NCBI GenBank assembly: GCA_902769805.1
Contig: CACXQL010000018.1
Location: forward strand, 1 to 46,882
DNA from: an uncultured Prevotellaceae bacterium
GTDB lineage: Bacteria > Bacteroidota > Bacteroidia > Bacteroidales > Bacteroidaceae
Reading direction: 5' to 3'
DNA: 46,882 bases
The position numbers were made by a program, and so were the translations under genes. Positions 1-8,463 of this stretch are shown in pieces. Positions within the stretch are counted from its first letter, which is position 1. Every line of letters begins with the position of its first letter. The notes below the pieces were generated by a model. That model saw only the letters and a list, made by a program, of their open reading frames with translations, was not told the origin of the DNA and did no database searches.

Positions 1-58
1 CTTGGAATACTAACCCAATTGCGGACAACTTTTCTTCTAAACTAAATTCCTTTTTCAT
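1..58 (-). CDS. IS3-type transposase OrfA, N-terminal fragment (partial)
   Basis: An ATG at 58 opens a frame that continues past the window edge and gives MKKEFSLEEKLSAIGLVFQ. A short basic start followed by an amphipathic helix is what the helix-turn-helix OrfA protein of IS3/IS150-type elements looks like. Its position just inside an IS-like terminal repeat supports this. Only 19 codons are visible, so the call is by context rather than by domain. Confidence 0.4.
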   Translation of the reverse strand, partial: MKKEFSLEEKLSAIGLVFQ

Positions 59-99
59 TTGAACCTTTAAGTTGTGTCCAACTTTCTGGGTTCACTTCA
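1..99 (-). mobile_element. End of an IS3-family-like insertion sequence (runs off left edge)
   Basis: Read on the minus strand, the stretch that ends at about 99 starts TGAAGTGAACCCAGAAAG and continues TTGGACA. This resembles the terminal inverted repeats of IS3/IS150-group elements, which contain a conserved AAAGTTGGACA core. About 40 nt inside this end a reading frame begins and leaves the window. The other end and any target duplication are outside, so completeness cannot be judged. Family assignment rests on the terminal motif plus 19 residues and is tentative. Confidence 0.5.
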
Positions 100-137
100 G
101 TACCTGTCCCTCTGTCACGTACCTGTCCCTCTGTCAG
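100..137. repeat. Two tandem copies of a 19-bp unit
   Basis: The unit GTACCTGTCCCTCTGTCA plus one base occurs at 100-118 and 119-137, differing only in the last base. It fills the space between the IS end and the stop codon of the Crp/Fnr gene. No function is visible; it belongs with the other short tandem repeats of this window. Confidence 0.85.
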
Positions 138-139
138 TC

Positions 140-745
140 CTAGTCCTTATCCTCCAGCAAGGCGGAAGTGCGTACACGGCTTAACGTCTCGGGTGTCATC
201 TGGAGGTAGCTGGCGATATAGACCAGCGGGGCGCGGAGGACGAGTTGAGGATTTCGCTTCACCAACTTCGCATAACGATCTTGGGCTGACTCAAAGCGAA
301 GCATGTCAGCATGTATCTGTGAGAAGATCAGCGACTCCTCCAGGATTTTACGATAGAGCATCTGGATATTGACATTCTTGATAGCCTGTTGCTCAAGGGC
401 TGCCTTGGGAAGGGCATAGATGATAGTCGGCTCCAGAGCTACAATCTGCAGGTTGGTAGGTTTCTCCCTGAAAAGGCTCTCAATACACATACAGATAGTG
501 TTCTCCGTTGCCATATACTCTGTAAGATCCTTGCCATTCTTGAAATAGAACTGGCGGACAAGTCCTTTGACGACCCAGTAGATATTCTTGCATATCTCAC
601 CTTCCTTGATGATAAACTCACCCTTCTGGAATTTCATAGGTACAAGAATACTCTCAAGCACATCCAGCTCATCGTGTGTCATCGTACTATAGCGGCGAGC
701 CAGTTCGCGAGCTACATCTCGTGGTGTCAGTCCAATTGTTGTCAT
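140..745 (-). CDS. Crp/Fnr-family transcriptional regulator
   Basis: 201-residue protein with an N-terminal cyclic-nucleotide-binding-like beta barrel (about residues 30-120; motif KGEFIIKEGE and the following VVKGLVRQFYF strand) and a C-terminal winged helix-turn-helix (about 165-198; IASYLQMTPETLSRVR). The family acts as a cytoplasmic DNA-binding dimer. In Bacteroidota many members lack conserved effector ligands, and no Cys cluster for an Fe-S sensor is visible here, so the signal is unknown. It lies 31 bp downstream of lepA on the same strand, with no promoter motif seen in the gap, so it may be read with lepA. Family certain; target genes unknown. Confidence 0.9.
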   Translation of the reverse strand: MTTIGLTPRDVARELARRYSTMTHDELDVLESILVPMKFQKGEFIIKEGEICKNIYWVVKGLVRQFYFKNGKDLTEYMATENTICMCIESLFREKPTNLQIVALEPTIIYALPKAALEQQAIKNVNIQMLYRKILEESLIFSQIHADMLRFESAQDRYAKLVKRNPQLVLRAPLVYIASYLQMTPETLSRVRTSALLEDKD

Positions 746-776
746 AGTTATAGGGATTTTCAGTTTTCTTATTGTC

Positions 777-2558
777 TTAATCTAATTTCAATACTGCGAG
801 GAAGGCTTTCTGTGGCACTTCCACATTACCGATTTGTTTCATACGTTTCTTTCCGCGTTTCTGTTTCTCCAAGAGCTTACGTTTACGGCTCACATCACCG
901 CCATAGCATTTTGCCGTCACGTCCTTACGCACCTGTTTTACTGTCTCACGGGCGATAATCTTTGCACCGATGGCAGCCTGAATAGCGATGTCAAACTGTT
1001 GTCTCGGAATGAGTTCTTTGAGTTTCTCACACATCCGTCGTCCAAATGACACTGCATTATCCTGATGTGTCAGCGTTGATAGTGCATCCACCGACTCGCC
1101 GTTGAGCAAGATATCCAACTTCACCAACTTCGAAGGACGGAAGCAATCGACATGATAGTCGAACGAAGCATAGCCTTTAGAAATCGACTTTAATTTATCG
1201 TAGAAGTCAATGACGATCTCTCCCAAGGGCAACATGAAACGCAGTTCCACACGATTGCCACTGACATACTGCTGATCTATCAGTTCACCTCGTTTGTCAA
1301 GACAAAGCGTCATGATTGGTCCGATATAGTCGGCAGCCGTGATGATACTCGCCTTGATATACGGTTCCTCGATATGGTCGATGAGTGTAGGGTCAGGCAA
1401 TCCTGACGGATTATGCACCTCTTTCACCCCACCCTGTTTGTCATAACACATATAAGTTACGTTAGGCACCGTGGTAATCACATCCATATCGAACTCACGA
1501 TCGAGACGTTCCTGTACAATCTCCATGTGAAGCAGTCCGAGGAAACCACAACGGAAACCAAAGCCCAAGGCGACAGAAGTCTCAGGCACGAACGTCAGCG
1601 AAGCATCGTTCAGCTGTAGCTTCTCCAACGAGGCACGCAAGTTCTCATAGTCCGTAGGGTCTATGGGATAGACACCAGCAAACACCATCGGCTTCACCTC
1701 TTGGAAGCCTTCAATGGCTTTCTCGCATGGTTTTGCCACACTGGTAATAGTATCACCCACTTTTACCTCCTTGGAATCCTTGATACCACTGATGATATAA
1801 CCTACATCACCTGTACGCAGTTCATTACGTGGAATCATATCCATCTTCAGTACGCCTACCTCATCGGCATCGTATTCCATGCCCGTATTGAAGAACTTCA
1901 CCTTCTCTCCCTTGTGGATAATACCATTGACTATCTTAAAGTAAGCGATGATACCACGGAAGGAGTTAAAGACGGAATCGAAAATCAATGCCTGTAACGG
2001 AGCCTTCTCATCACCTACAGGATGAGGGATGCGCTCAACGACAGCATTCAGGATTTCCTCGACACCCTCACCTGTCTTGCCGCTGGCACGGATGATCTCC
2101 TCTGGATTACAACCTATAAGGTCGACAATCTCATCTTCTACCTCATCAGGCATCGCACTCGGCATGTCTATCTTGTTGATGACAGGAATAATCTCCAAGT
2201 CATGGTCGATAGCCAGATATAGATTGGAAATCGTCTGCGCCTGTACACCCTGTGTGGCATCCACTACCAACAAGGCACCTTCACAGGCAGCAATAGAGCG
2301 AGATACTTCATAAGAGAAGTCCACATGTCCTGGAGTGTCAATCAGGTTCAGGATATATTTCTCGCCCTTATACATATACTCCATCTGGATGGCATGGCTC
2401 TTAATCGTGATACCACGCTCTTTCTCCAGATCCATATCGTCCAACATCTGCCCTTCCGTCACCTGAATTGTCTTGGTGAATTCAAGCATACGGTCTGCAA
2501 GCGTCGACTTTCCATGGTCGATGTGCGCAATGATACAGAAGTTTCTGATATGTTCCAT
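777..2558 (-). CDS. lepA: Elongation factor 4 (LepA), ribosome back-translocase GTPase
   Basis: 593 residues, the usual family length. The GTP-binding motifs are in order: AHIDHGKS P-loop at residues 11-18, DTPGH near 76-80, and NKID near 130. The C-terminus carries the LepA-specific basic domain ([20 protein letters not shown]). The protein acts on stalled or mistranslocated ribosomes in the cytoplasm, sometimes membrane-associated. The start is the ATG at 2558, 27 nt inside a -7 promoter box. The gene is divergent from the FNT channel gene, sharing a 120-bp intergenic region. Nothing unusual. Confidence 0.98.
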   Translation of the reverse strand: MEHIRNFCIIAHIDHGKSTLADRMLEFTKTIQVTEGQMLDDMDLEKERGITIKSHAIQMEYMYKGEKYILNLIDTPGHVDFSYEVSRSIAACEGALLVVDATQGVQAQTISNLYLAIDHDLEIIPVINKIDMPSAMPDEVEDEIVDLIGCNPEEIIRASGKTGEGVEEILNAVVERIPHPVGDEKAPLQALIFDSVFNSFRGIIAYFKIVNGIIHKGEKVKFFNTGMEYDADEVGVLKMDMIPRNELRTGDVGYIISGIKDSKEVKVGDTITSVAKPCEKAIEGFQEVKPMVFAGVYPIDPTDYENLRASLEKLQLNDASLTFVPETSVALGFGFRCGFLGLLHMEIVQERLDREFDMDVITTVPNVTYMCYDKQGGVKEVHNPSGLPDPTLIDHIEEPYIKASIITAADYIGPIMTLCLDKRGELIDQQYVSGNRVELRFMLPLGEIVIDFYDKLKSISKGYASFDYHVDCFRPSKLVKLDILLNGESVDALSTLTHQDNAVSFGRRMCEKLKELIPRQQFDIAIQAAIGAKIIARETVKQVRKDVTAKCYGGDVSRKRKLLEKQKRGKKRMKQIGNVEVPQKAFLAVLKLD

Positions 2559-2584
2559 TCAGTTCGTATATGTACAATTTTGTG

Positions 2585-2592
2585 CAAAAATA
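2585..2592 (-). promoter_or_regulatory. Promoter -7 box for lepA
   Basis: Minus strand reads TATTTTTG, matching the Bacteroidota -7 consensus TAnnTTTG, with the start codon 27 nt downstream. No convincing TTTG -33 element is seen at the usual distance. Confidence 0.5.
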
Positions 2593-2638
2593 CGAAAAAA
2601 AAATGAGATACTTATATTTCTATCCGATTTTATTTTAG

Positions 2639-2646
2639 TAATTTTG
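2639..2646 (+). promoter_or_regulatory. Promoter -7 box for the FNT channel gene
   Basis: TAATTTTG matches TAnnTTTG and lies 33 bp before the ATG at 2679. With the lepA box it forms a back-to-back divergent promoter region. Confidence 0.5.
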
Positions 2647-2678
2647 CAGAAATTATAAACAATTCTATCTGAAACGAT

Positions 2679-3287
2679 ATGAGAGAAACCTTCAGAACAC
2701 ATTTTCCCCTGGCTATCCTTGCAGGTATCTGTATTGCCATCGGAGGTACTGTCAACCTGCGTGTAGGAGGTGTGGCAGGTGCTGTACTCTTTGCCTTCGG
2801 ACTTACTACTGTTGTCTATTACGGATTGAAGCTCTATACAGGAACTGCTGGTTTTATCCGTCGTCATGGCGACTGGGGAATGCTTATCATCGTCCTGTTA
2901 GGCAATATCGTCGGTTGTCTGTTATCCGCCCTGATGATTCGCTATGCCCAACCCGATTGTGTAGAGAAGGCTGGTGCCATTCTTGCCAGTCGTCTTGACA
3001 AGGGAGCGTGGGCGTGTTTCCTTTTAGCGATTGGTTGTGGCTTTATTATGACGACCGCTGTAGAGTTTGCACGCAAGGGAAAGATGCTGCCACTGGTATT
3101 AGGTGTCCCTGTCTTCATCCTTTGTGGTTTTGCCCACAGCATTGCCGATGCTTTCTATTTCCTGACGGCACCTTGGGAACAGTTAGCCCAACCAATGGTC
3201 CTCGTCGTCTATATCGCTGAGGTTCTGGGTAACTTCGTAGGTTGTAACCTCTATCGTTGGATAGCTCCTCAAGACGTACGTATATGA
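2679..3287 (+). CDS. Formate/nitrite transporter (FNT) family membrane channel
   Basis: 202 residues with about six hydrophobic helices. The N-terminal helix-loop region GICIAIGGTVNLRVGG and the LFAFGLTTVVYYGLKLYTG stretch are typical of FNT pentameric channels for small monovalent anions such as formate, nitrite or hydrosulfide. It is shorter than the common ~270 residues, mostly through a short N-terminus and shorter loops, but all six helices appear present. Its TGA overlaps the ATG of the next gene (ATGA), so the two are translationally coupled. Substrate cannot be decided from sequence; formate is plausible in a fermenting anaerobe (inference). Confidence 0.85.
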   Translation: MRETFRTHFPLAILAGICIAIGGTVNLRVGGVAGAVLFAFGLTTVVYYGLKLYTGTAGFIRRHGDWGMLIIVLLGNIVGCLLSALMIRYAQPDCVEKAGAILASRLDKGAWACFLLAIGCGFIMTTAVEFARKGKMLPLVLGVPVFILCGFAHSIADAFYFLTAPWEQLAQPMVLVVYIAEVLGNFVGCNLYRWIAPQDVRI

Positions 3288-3673
3288 AAAAGTTATTAGG
3301 AATCATATTAGGTTTGCTCCTGCTGACTGCCTGTCAAGAGACATTGGAACAACGTTGTGCCCGTGAGGCGAAAGAGTATTCACAGAAAAACTGTCCTGCT
3401 CCCGTTGGCAAGGATGTGACGATTGACAGTCTGACTTTCGACATGGCGACACACACCCTCACCTATTCCTATACTGTCAGTGGACTCATTGACGACACAA
3501 CCGTTATCAACAATAACAATCCAAGGGAACAATTGTTGAAGAGTCTGAAGAACGCTACCTCTATGAAGCCGTATAGGGATGCCGGCTATCGTTTCCGTTA
3601 TGTGTATTTCTCTACCAAAAACAAAGGAACGAAGCTCTATGAAGCTACGTTCCTTGAAAAAGACTATCAGTAA
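3284..3673 (+). CDS. Small lipoprotein of unknown function
   Basis: 129 residues starting MKKLLGIILGLLLLTACQ, a lipoprotein signal with lipobox LTAC, so the mature protein is probably anchored at Cys18. The start is the ATG that overlaps the stop of the FNT gene by 4 nt; longer starts upstream would lose the signal peptide. The mature part is a single small domain with alternating beta strands (DVTIDSLTFDMATHTLTYSYTVSG) and no motif I recognise. Coupling to the channel gene suggests an accessory envelope role, but this is only contextual. Confidence 0.75.
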   Translation: MKKLLGIILGLLLLTACQETLEQRCAREAKEYSQKNCPAPVGKDVTIDSLTFDMATHTLTYSYTVSGLIDDTTVINNNNPREQLLKSLKNATSMKPYRDAGYRFRYVYFSTKNKGTKLYEATFLEKDYQ

Positions 3674-3693
3674 TTAACGATAACCGTTAACTG

Positions 3694-4428
3694 CTATTCA
3701 ATACCCTCAGGCTTCATGTTGGTGTACACCGTCTGTACATCATCGAAGTCCTCGAGTTTCTCAATCATCTTGTCAATGGTCTCGCGCTCCTCAGGAGTAA
3801 CGTCCTTCAAATCGTTGGGGATACGCGTAAACTCAGCACCTGTCACTTCGAAACCATTCTCCTCCAAGTGCTTCTGAATGGCACCAAAAGAAGAAGGATC
3901 ACCATAAATCGTGATGCTGTTCTCCTCCTCGTCCTCGTCGAACTCATCCTCAACACCGTAGTCAATCAGGTCGAGAATCAACTCGTCCATATCCAGTCCG
4001 TCCTTTTTCTTGAAGGTGAACACAGCCTTGTGATCGAAAAGGAACGACAGACTCCCCTGAGTTCCTAAGTTACCATTAAACTTGTTAAACACCGAACGGA
4101 CATCACCAACTGTACGCGTGGTGTTGTCAGTCAGTGTGTCGACAAAGATAGCAACACCATGAGGACCATATCCCTCGTAAGTCACCTCTTTATAGTCGCT
4201 CTGATCCTTACCCATGGCGTTCTTGATAGCACGCTCGATATTATCCTTCGGCATGTTCTCACGCTTAGCGTTGGCGATGATAGCACGCAGCGACGGGTTG
4301 TTCTCTGGTTCTGGACCACCAGCCTTCACGGCAATGGCAATCTGCTTACCGATTTTGGTAAATGTCTTGGCCATGTGGCCCCATCTCTTCAGCTTGGTAG
4401 CTTTACGATATTCAAATGCTCTTCCCAT
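3694..4428 (-). CDS. yebC: YebC/PmpR (TACO1) family protein
   Basis: 244 residues of the YebC/TACO1 family: N-terminal basic helix (MGRAFEYRKATKLKRW, the Bacteroidota form), KRENMPKDNIERAIKNAMG, the YEGYGPHGVAIFVDTLTDN motif, and an acidic C-terminal domain. Members act as transcription regulators or as translation factors easing ribosome stalling, depending on the organism; which applies here is not decidable. It follows pheT by 40 bp on the same strand and shares its promoter. It is convergent with the small lipoprotein gene, 20 bp away. Confidence 0.93.
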   Translation of the reverse strand: MGRAFEYRKATKLKRWGHMAKTFTKIGKQIAIAVKAGGPEPENNPSLRAIIANAKRENMPKDNIERAIKNAMGKDQSDYKEVTYEGYGPHGVAIFVDTLTDNTTRTVGDVRSVFNKFNGNLGTQGSLSFLFDHKAVFTFKKKDGLDMDELILDLIDYGVEDEFDEDEEENSITIYGDPSSFGAIQKHLEENGFEVTGAEFTRIPNDLKDVTPEERETIDKMIEKLEDFDDVQTVYTNMKPEGIE

Positions 4429-4468
4429 TATTGTAAAATATTAAATTCAAAAATGTAAAAATGAAAAA

Positions 4469-6919
4469 CTAACGTAACTCAGCACCGAGTTTCTGCTTGA
4501 GGTTGGCGATGAGTTTATTCATGATAGCCTCAATCTGCTTATCACCCATTGTCTTCTCAGTGTCTTGCAGAATGAAGTTGACAGCATACGACTTCTTGCC
4601 GGCAGGCAGATTCTTACCCTCATAGACATCGAAGAGCTCTACTTTCTTCAGCAGTTTCTTCTCCGTCTGACGAGCTATCTCCTCTATCTGTGCGAACTCC
4701 ACGCTCTGATCAATGAGCAAGGCAAGGTCACGGCTCACGGCAGGATACTTTGCTATCTCAGTATATAACACTTTCTGGTTACGAATCAGTTTCATCAGTG
4801 CCGTCCAATTCATCTCACAATAGTAGACTGTAGTATCGATGTCGGCAGTCTTCTGTACCTTCTTCGAAAGAACGCCTAACTCTCCGATAAGTTTACCGCC
4901 ACGATTCTCAATGGTCAGTCCTGCCGAGAAGATTTTGTTCTCAGACTTTTTACGTACCAGCATACCTGGCTGTACACCAATACGAGCGAAAATATTCTCC
5001 ACGTAAGCACTCAACTCTGCAAAAGATGAGTCCTCATCAGCATGTGCCCATGAGCCCTCTACACGTTTGCCCGTCAACCACAAGCCAAGATGATACTCCT
5101 CCTTGTAGGCATTCATCGGATTCTCGTCGTCCTTCTTCTCAGGATTAAAGAAATACACATTACCAAACTCGAAGAAGCGGCAGTTGCCATTCTTACGATT
5201 GGCATTATGTGCAATACTCTCTAATCCACCAAAGAGCAGCGTCTGACGCATCACGTTCAAATCGCTGCTGAGGGGGTTCATAATGTGCACCAGCGTGTCT
5301 TGCTTATCGTCATAGTATGCCGACTTCGTTAACGAGTTGTTTAGAATTTCATTGAAACCCTCACCCACTAACTGTTCACTGACAAGGTTAGCAAGTTTAT
5401 GCTTCTGGTCTTCCTCTCCCTTGATAACCAATGATGACTTCAACTGGGTGGGTATCTCCACATTATTATATCCGTAGATGCGGAGGATATCCTCTACGAC
5501 ATCACAAGGACGCTGCACGTCAACACGGTAGGCAGGAACCTGGATGGTCAGTCCTTCGGCATCCTCTTTCAGAATCTTCATCTCCAGTGACTGGCAGATA
5601 TTCTTGATATTCTCCACACCAATCTCCTTACCTATCAGGCTGTGCACATAGTCGTACTTCAGTCCTACAACAGGGTCTTCTATCTTCTCAGGATAAACAT
5701 CTTTGATATCCATGGACACCTTACCGCCAGCCAACTGCTGGCAGAGAATGGCAGCATATTTCAGTGCCTCAATTGTTCCGTTAGGGTCAATACCACGCTC
5801 GAAACGGAACGAAGCATCCGTAGAAAGACCATGACGACGTGCTGACTTACGAATCCATGTGGGATGGAAGTAAGCACTCTCCAACACAACATTCTTTGTT
5901 GTCTCGTAAGTACCACTGCCCTTTCCACCAAACACACCAGCTATACACATTGGCTCCTCGGCATTGCAGATGGCAAGGTCACGGTCTGAGAGTTTATGCT
6001 CCACCCCATCCAATGTCTGGAAGGGGGTACCCTCCGGCATGGTCTTCACCACAATCTCATGTCCCTTTACCATATCTGCGTCAAAACAGTGCAGGGGCTG
6101 ACCGAGTGCCATCATCACATAGTTGGTGATATCCACGATATTATTAATTGGGCGTAGCCCGATAGTCAACAACTTGTTCTTCAACCACTCTGGGCTCTCC
6201 TTTACCTCACAGTCAGTCACACTGACACAGGCATAGCGTTTACAAGCCTCCGTGTTTTCTATTCGTACCTTGATAGGCAGGTCGTGATTATCAACCTTAA
6301 AAGCCTCTGTAGAAGGCTTATGCGTAGCTGTCTGATAACCATTCTGTATCAACCATGCATACAGGTCACGTGCCACGCCCCAATGACTGAGTGCATCGGC
6401 ACGGTTTGCCGTGATGTCCACCTCGATGAGCCAGTCGCTCTCCAGATGATAATATTCTGCGGCAGGCATACCGACCTGTGCGTCTTCCGGCAATACAATG
6501 ATACCAGAGTGATCTGTACCAATACCTATCTCGTCTTCAGCACAGATCATACCGTTAGACTCCACGCCACGCAGTTTCGATTTCTTGATGACAAACTCCT
6601 GATCACCATCATACAGTACACAGCCTAAGTCGGCAACAATGACTTTCTGACCGGCAGCCACATTAGGCGCACCACATACTATCTGTGACGGTTCCCCCTT
6701 ACCCAAGTCTACCGTTGTCACATGCAGGTGGTCTGAATTGGGGTGCATCTCACATGTCAGCACCTTACCTACATACAGGCCTTTCAGACCTCCTTTGATA
6801 CTCTGTACTTCTTCGAGGGCGTCAACTTCCAGACCTGTTGATGTCAAGGCATCACACACCTCCTGTGGCGTGAGGTCAAAGTCCACGTACTCCTTCAACC
6901 ATTTATAAGATATATTCAT
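4469..6919 (-). CDS. pheT: Phenylalanyl-tRNA synthetase beta subunit
   Basis: 816 residues, the normal length for the bacterial beta chain. Domains visible in order: N-terminal helix, tRNA-binding OB fold (about 42-150; HPNSDHLHVTTVDLG and IVCGAPNV), B3/B4 editing region (about 205-380), B5 domain (about 400-475), the class II core-like region, and the C-terminal FDX-ACB anticodon-binding domain (about 725-816; AKYPAVSRDLALLID). It charges tRNA-Phe as an alpha2beta2 enzyme; pheS is not adjacent. A full Bacteroidota promoter lies 32 nt upstream of the ATG. Confidence 0.98.
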   Translation of the reverse strand: MNISYKWLKEYVDFDLTPQEVCDALTSTGLEVDALEEVQSIKGGLKGLYVGKVLTCEMHPNSDHLHVTTVDLGKGEPSQIVCGAPNVAAGQKVIVADLGCVLYDGDQEFVIKKSKLRGVESNGMICAEDEIGIGTDHSGIIVLPEDAQVGMPAAEYYHLESDWLIEVDITANRADALSHWGVARDLYAWLIQNGYQTATHKPSTEAFKVDNHDLPIKVRIENTEACKRYACVSVTDCEVKESPEWLKNKLLTIGLRPINNIVDITNYVMMALGQPLHCFDADMVKGHEIVVKTMPEGTPFQTLDGVEHKLSDRDLAICNAEEPMCIAGVFGGKGSGTYETTKNVVLESAYFHPTWIRKSARRHGLSTDASFRFERGIDPNGTIEALKYAAILCQQLAGGKVSMDIKDVYPEKIEDPVVGLKYDYVHSLIGKEIGVENIKNICQSLEMKILKEDAEGLTIQVPAYRVDVQRPCDVVEDILRIYGYNNVEIPTQLKSSLVIKGEEDQKHKLANLVSEQLVGEGFNEILNNSLTKSAYYDDKQDTLVHIMNPLSSDLNVMRQTLLFGGLESIAHNANRKNGNCRFFEFGNVYFFNPEKKDDENPMNAYKEEYHLGLWLTGKRVEGSWAHADEDSSFAELSAYVENIFARIGVQPGMLVRKKSENKIFSAGLTIENRGGKLIGELGVLSKKVQKTADIDTTVYYCEMNWTALMKLIRNQKVLYTEIAKYPAVSRDLALLIDQSVEFAQIEEIARQTEKKLLKKVELFDVYEGKNLPAGKKSYAVNFILQDTEKTMGDKQIEAIMNKLIANLKQKLGAELR

Positions 6920-6950
6920 TGCAATGATGTGTTATTTCTGAAATCGGGCA

Positions 6951-6981
6951 CAAAATTACGAAAAATCGAGCAAACAGCAAA
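6951..6981 (-). promoter_or_regulatory. Complete Bacteroidota promoter for pheT-yebC
   Basis: Minus strand reads TTTG (6981-6978), 19 nt, then TAATTTTG (6958-6951), matching the TTTG-N19-21-TAnnTTTG consensus. The predicted transcription start is about 6944, giving a leader of roughly 25 nt. Confidence 0.75.
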
Positions 6982-7087
6982 GTATTTACTCGTTTTTCTT
7001 CCTTTCAGCTCTGTTTCATATTTGTCATATACTCATAAACTTTTCTAATAATGAGAACAAGATTAACGATAATTGGGACAAAATGAT

Positions 7088-7095
7088 TAATTTTG
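7088..7095 (+). promoter_or_regulatory. Promoter -7 box for glycerate kinase
   Basis: TAATTTTG matches TAnnTTTG. It overlaps the region that would be coding if an upstream start at 7093 were used, so it favours the ATG at 7168 as the real start. Only a weak ATTG is present near -33. Confidence 0.45.
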
Positions 7096-7167
7096 CCTTT
7101 GCCTATAAGCGGAACTTACAGACAAGTTGTTATTATCGGGCTTAGATATCATAATCACTCAGTAGCA

Positions 7168-8271
7168 ATGAGGAAGATCATCGTAGCAATAGACTCATTT
7201 AAGGGCTGCATGACATCGGCAGAAGTTAATCAGGCAGCAGTAAAGGGTATCCTTGCAAGGACACCCGATGCAGAAGTAATACAAATACCCGTCAGTGATG
7301 GTGGAGAAGGATGGCTGGATGCATTTCAAGCTGCCATAAGTGGTGAGTTAGTGGATGTAAACGTGAAAGACCCTTTGATGCGACCAATTATAGCACACTA
7401 TCTGATAAAGAAGGATACAGCTGTGATAGAAATAGCCCAAGCTAGCGGACTGACACTCATAGCACCAGAAGAACGTAATCCCTTGATAGCCACAAGCTAC
7501 GGCACTGGTCAACTCATCATGGATGCCATACGCCGTGGATGCAAGCATATTATAGTGGGACTTGGCGGCAGTGCCACCAGTGACTGCGGTATAGGTATGC
7601 TTCGGGCCATTATTGATGCATCTAACTGCAGCACATGGGATGAAGTCACATCGCTGCGAGATGTCCGTTTCACCATAGCCACTGATGTTACCAATCCACT
7701 TTGTGGCGAGAACGGAGCAGCGTATGTCTTTGCACTTCAAAAAGGAGCAACACCCCAAATGGTTCCCTCACTTGATGCCCGTGCTAAACAATTCGCAGAA
7801 AAATCGGCTCTTCATTTCGGTTACGATCGTCAGCATGTTGCAGGAGCTGGAGCAGCAGGAGGTTTAGGCTATGCTTTCCTGCAATATATGAATGCTGAAC
7901 GCTGCTCTGGTATCGACCTTTTACTTGATACCCTCCAATTCGATGAACTATTGAGAAACACCTCCCTCGTCATCACTGGCGAAGGTTCTGCCGACAGCCA
8001 AACGCTGATGGGCAAAGTACCTTATGGTATCCTCCAACGAGCTAAGACACATCAGATTCCTGTTGTTTTGATAGCAGGACATATCAAAGACCGTCAAGAG
8101 TTACTCAATGCAGGTTTCTCGCGAGTGGAGTGCATCAACCCACCAACCCTCTCTATTGAGGAAGCCATAAAACCAGAAACAGCTAAGAAGAATATTTATT
8201 TACTTGTGAACACCCTTGCGGTTGTAGTTGAGAATCCCAAGGATTATCAGCAGATAACCCGTCAGGCATAG
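7168..8271 (+). CDS. Glycerate kinase (GlxK/GarK family)
   Basis: 367 residues from the ATG at 7168 (MRKIIVAIDSFKG), the usual family start and length. Family motifs: DSFKGCMTSAEV near the N-terminus, SDGGEGWLDAF, GLGGSATSDCGIGML and ITGEGSADSQTLMGKVPYG. The enzyme phosphorylates D-glycerate to a phosphoglycerate, feeding glycolysis from serine, glyoxylate or sugar-acid breakdown. Whether the product is 2- or 3-phosphoglycerate cannot be read from sequence. Its last 72 nt overlap the 3' end of the convergent DUF3098 gene. Confidence 0.93.
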   Translation: MRKIIVAIDSFKGCMTSAEVNQAAVKGILARTPDAEVIQIPVSDGGEGWLDAFQAAISGELVDVNVKDPLMRPIIAHYLIKKDTAVIEIAQASGLTLIAPEERNPLIATSYGTGQLIMDAIRRGCKHIIVGLGGSATSDCGIGMLRAIIDASNCSTWDEVTSLRDVRFTIATDVTNPLCGENGAAYVFALQKGATPQMVPSLDARAKQFAEKSALHFGYDRQHVAGAGAAGGLGYAFLQYMNAERCSGIDLLLDTLQFDELLRNTSLVITGEGSADSQTLMGKVPYGILQRAKTHQIPVVLIAGHIKDRQELLNAGFSRVECINPPTLSIEEAIKPETAKKNIYLLVNTLAVVVENPKDYQQITRQA

Positions 8272-8463
8272 TATTGGAGCAATGACGATTCTACGAGTCG
8301 AGAAAATATCCGGATTAAATGATTGTGCCGTACTCTCTGCCCCAGACATCAGGATATAGCCGGAGACGATAAGAACACAAGCGATAATGATGATGCATCT
8401 ACTTCTAAGACAAACAGAAGACAGATGTTCAGTCTTTTTGATATTGTTTGATGTGGAGTTCAT
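8200..8463 (-). CDS. DUF3098 small membrane protein
   Basis: 87 residues from the ATG at 8463. Two transmembrane helices (about 17-35 and 55-75) flank a short loop with FNPDIFSTRRIVIAPILCLTG, the signature of DUF3098, a Bacteroidota family of unknown function with two helices. The start overlaps the 3' end of the upstream DUF2723 gene by 35 bp; the ATG at 8502 would add a basic stretch but lengthen the overlap to 74 bp. Its 3' end overlaps the convergent glycerate kinase gene by 72 bp, an unusually long tail-to-tail overlap. Confidence 0.75.
   Translation of the reverse strand: MNSTSNNIKKTEHLSSVCLRSRCIIIIACVLIVSGYILMSGAESTAQSFNPDIFSTRRIVIAPILCLTGYLLIILGILNYNRKGVHK

Noticed and set aside
3674-3693. 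Terminator between the lipoprotein gene and yebC
   Set aside because: Only a 6-bp A/T-rich inverted repeat (TTAACG/CGTTAA) without a T-run is present.
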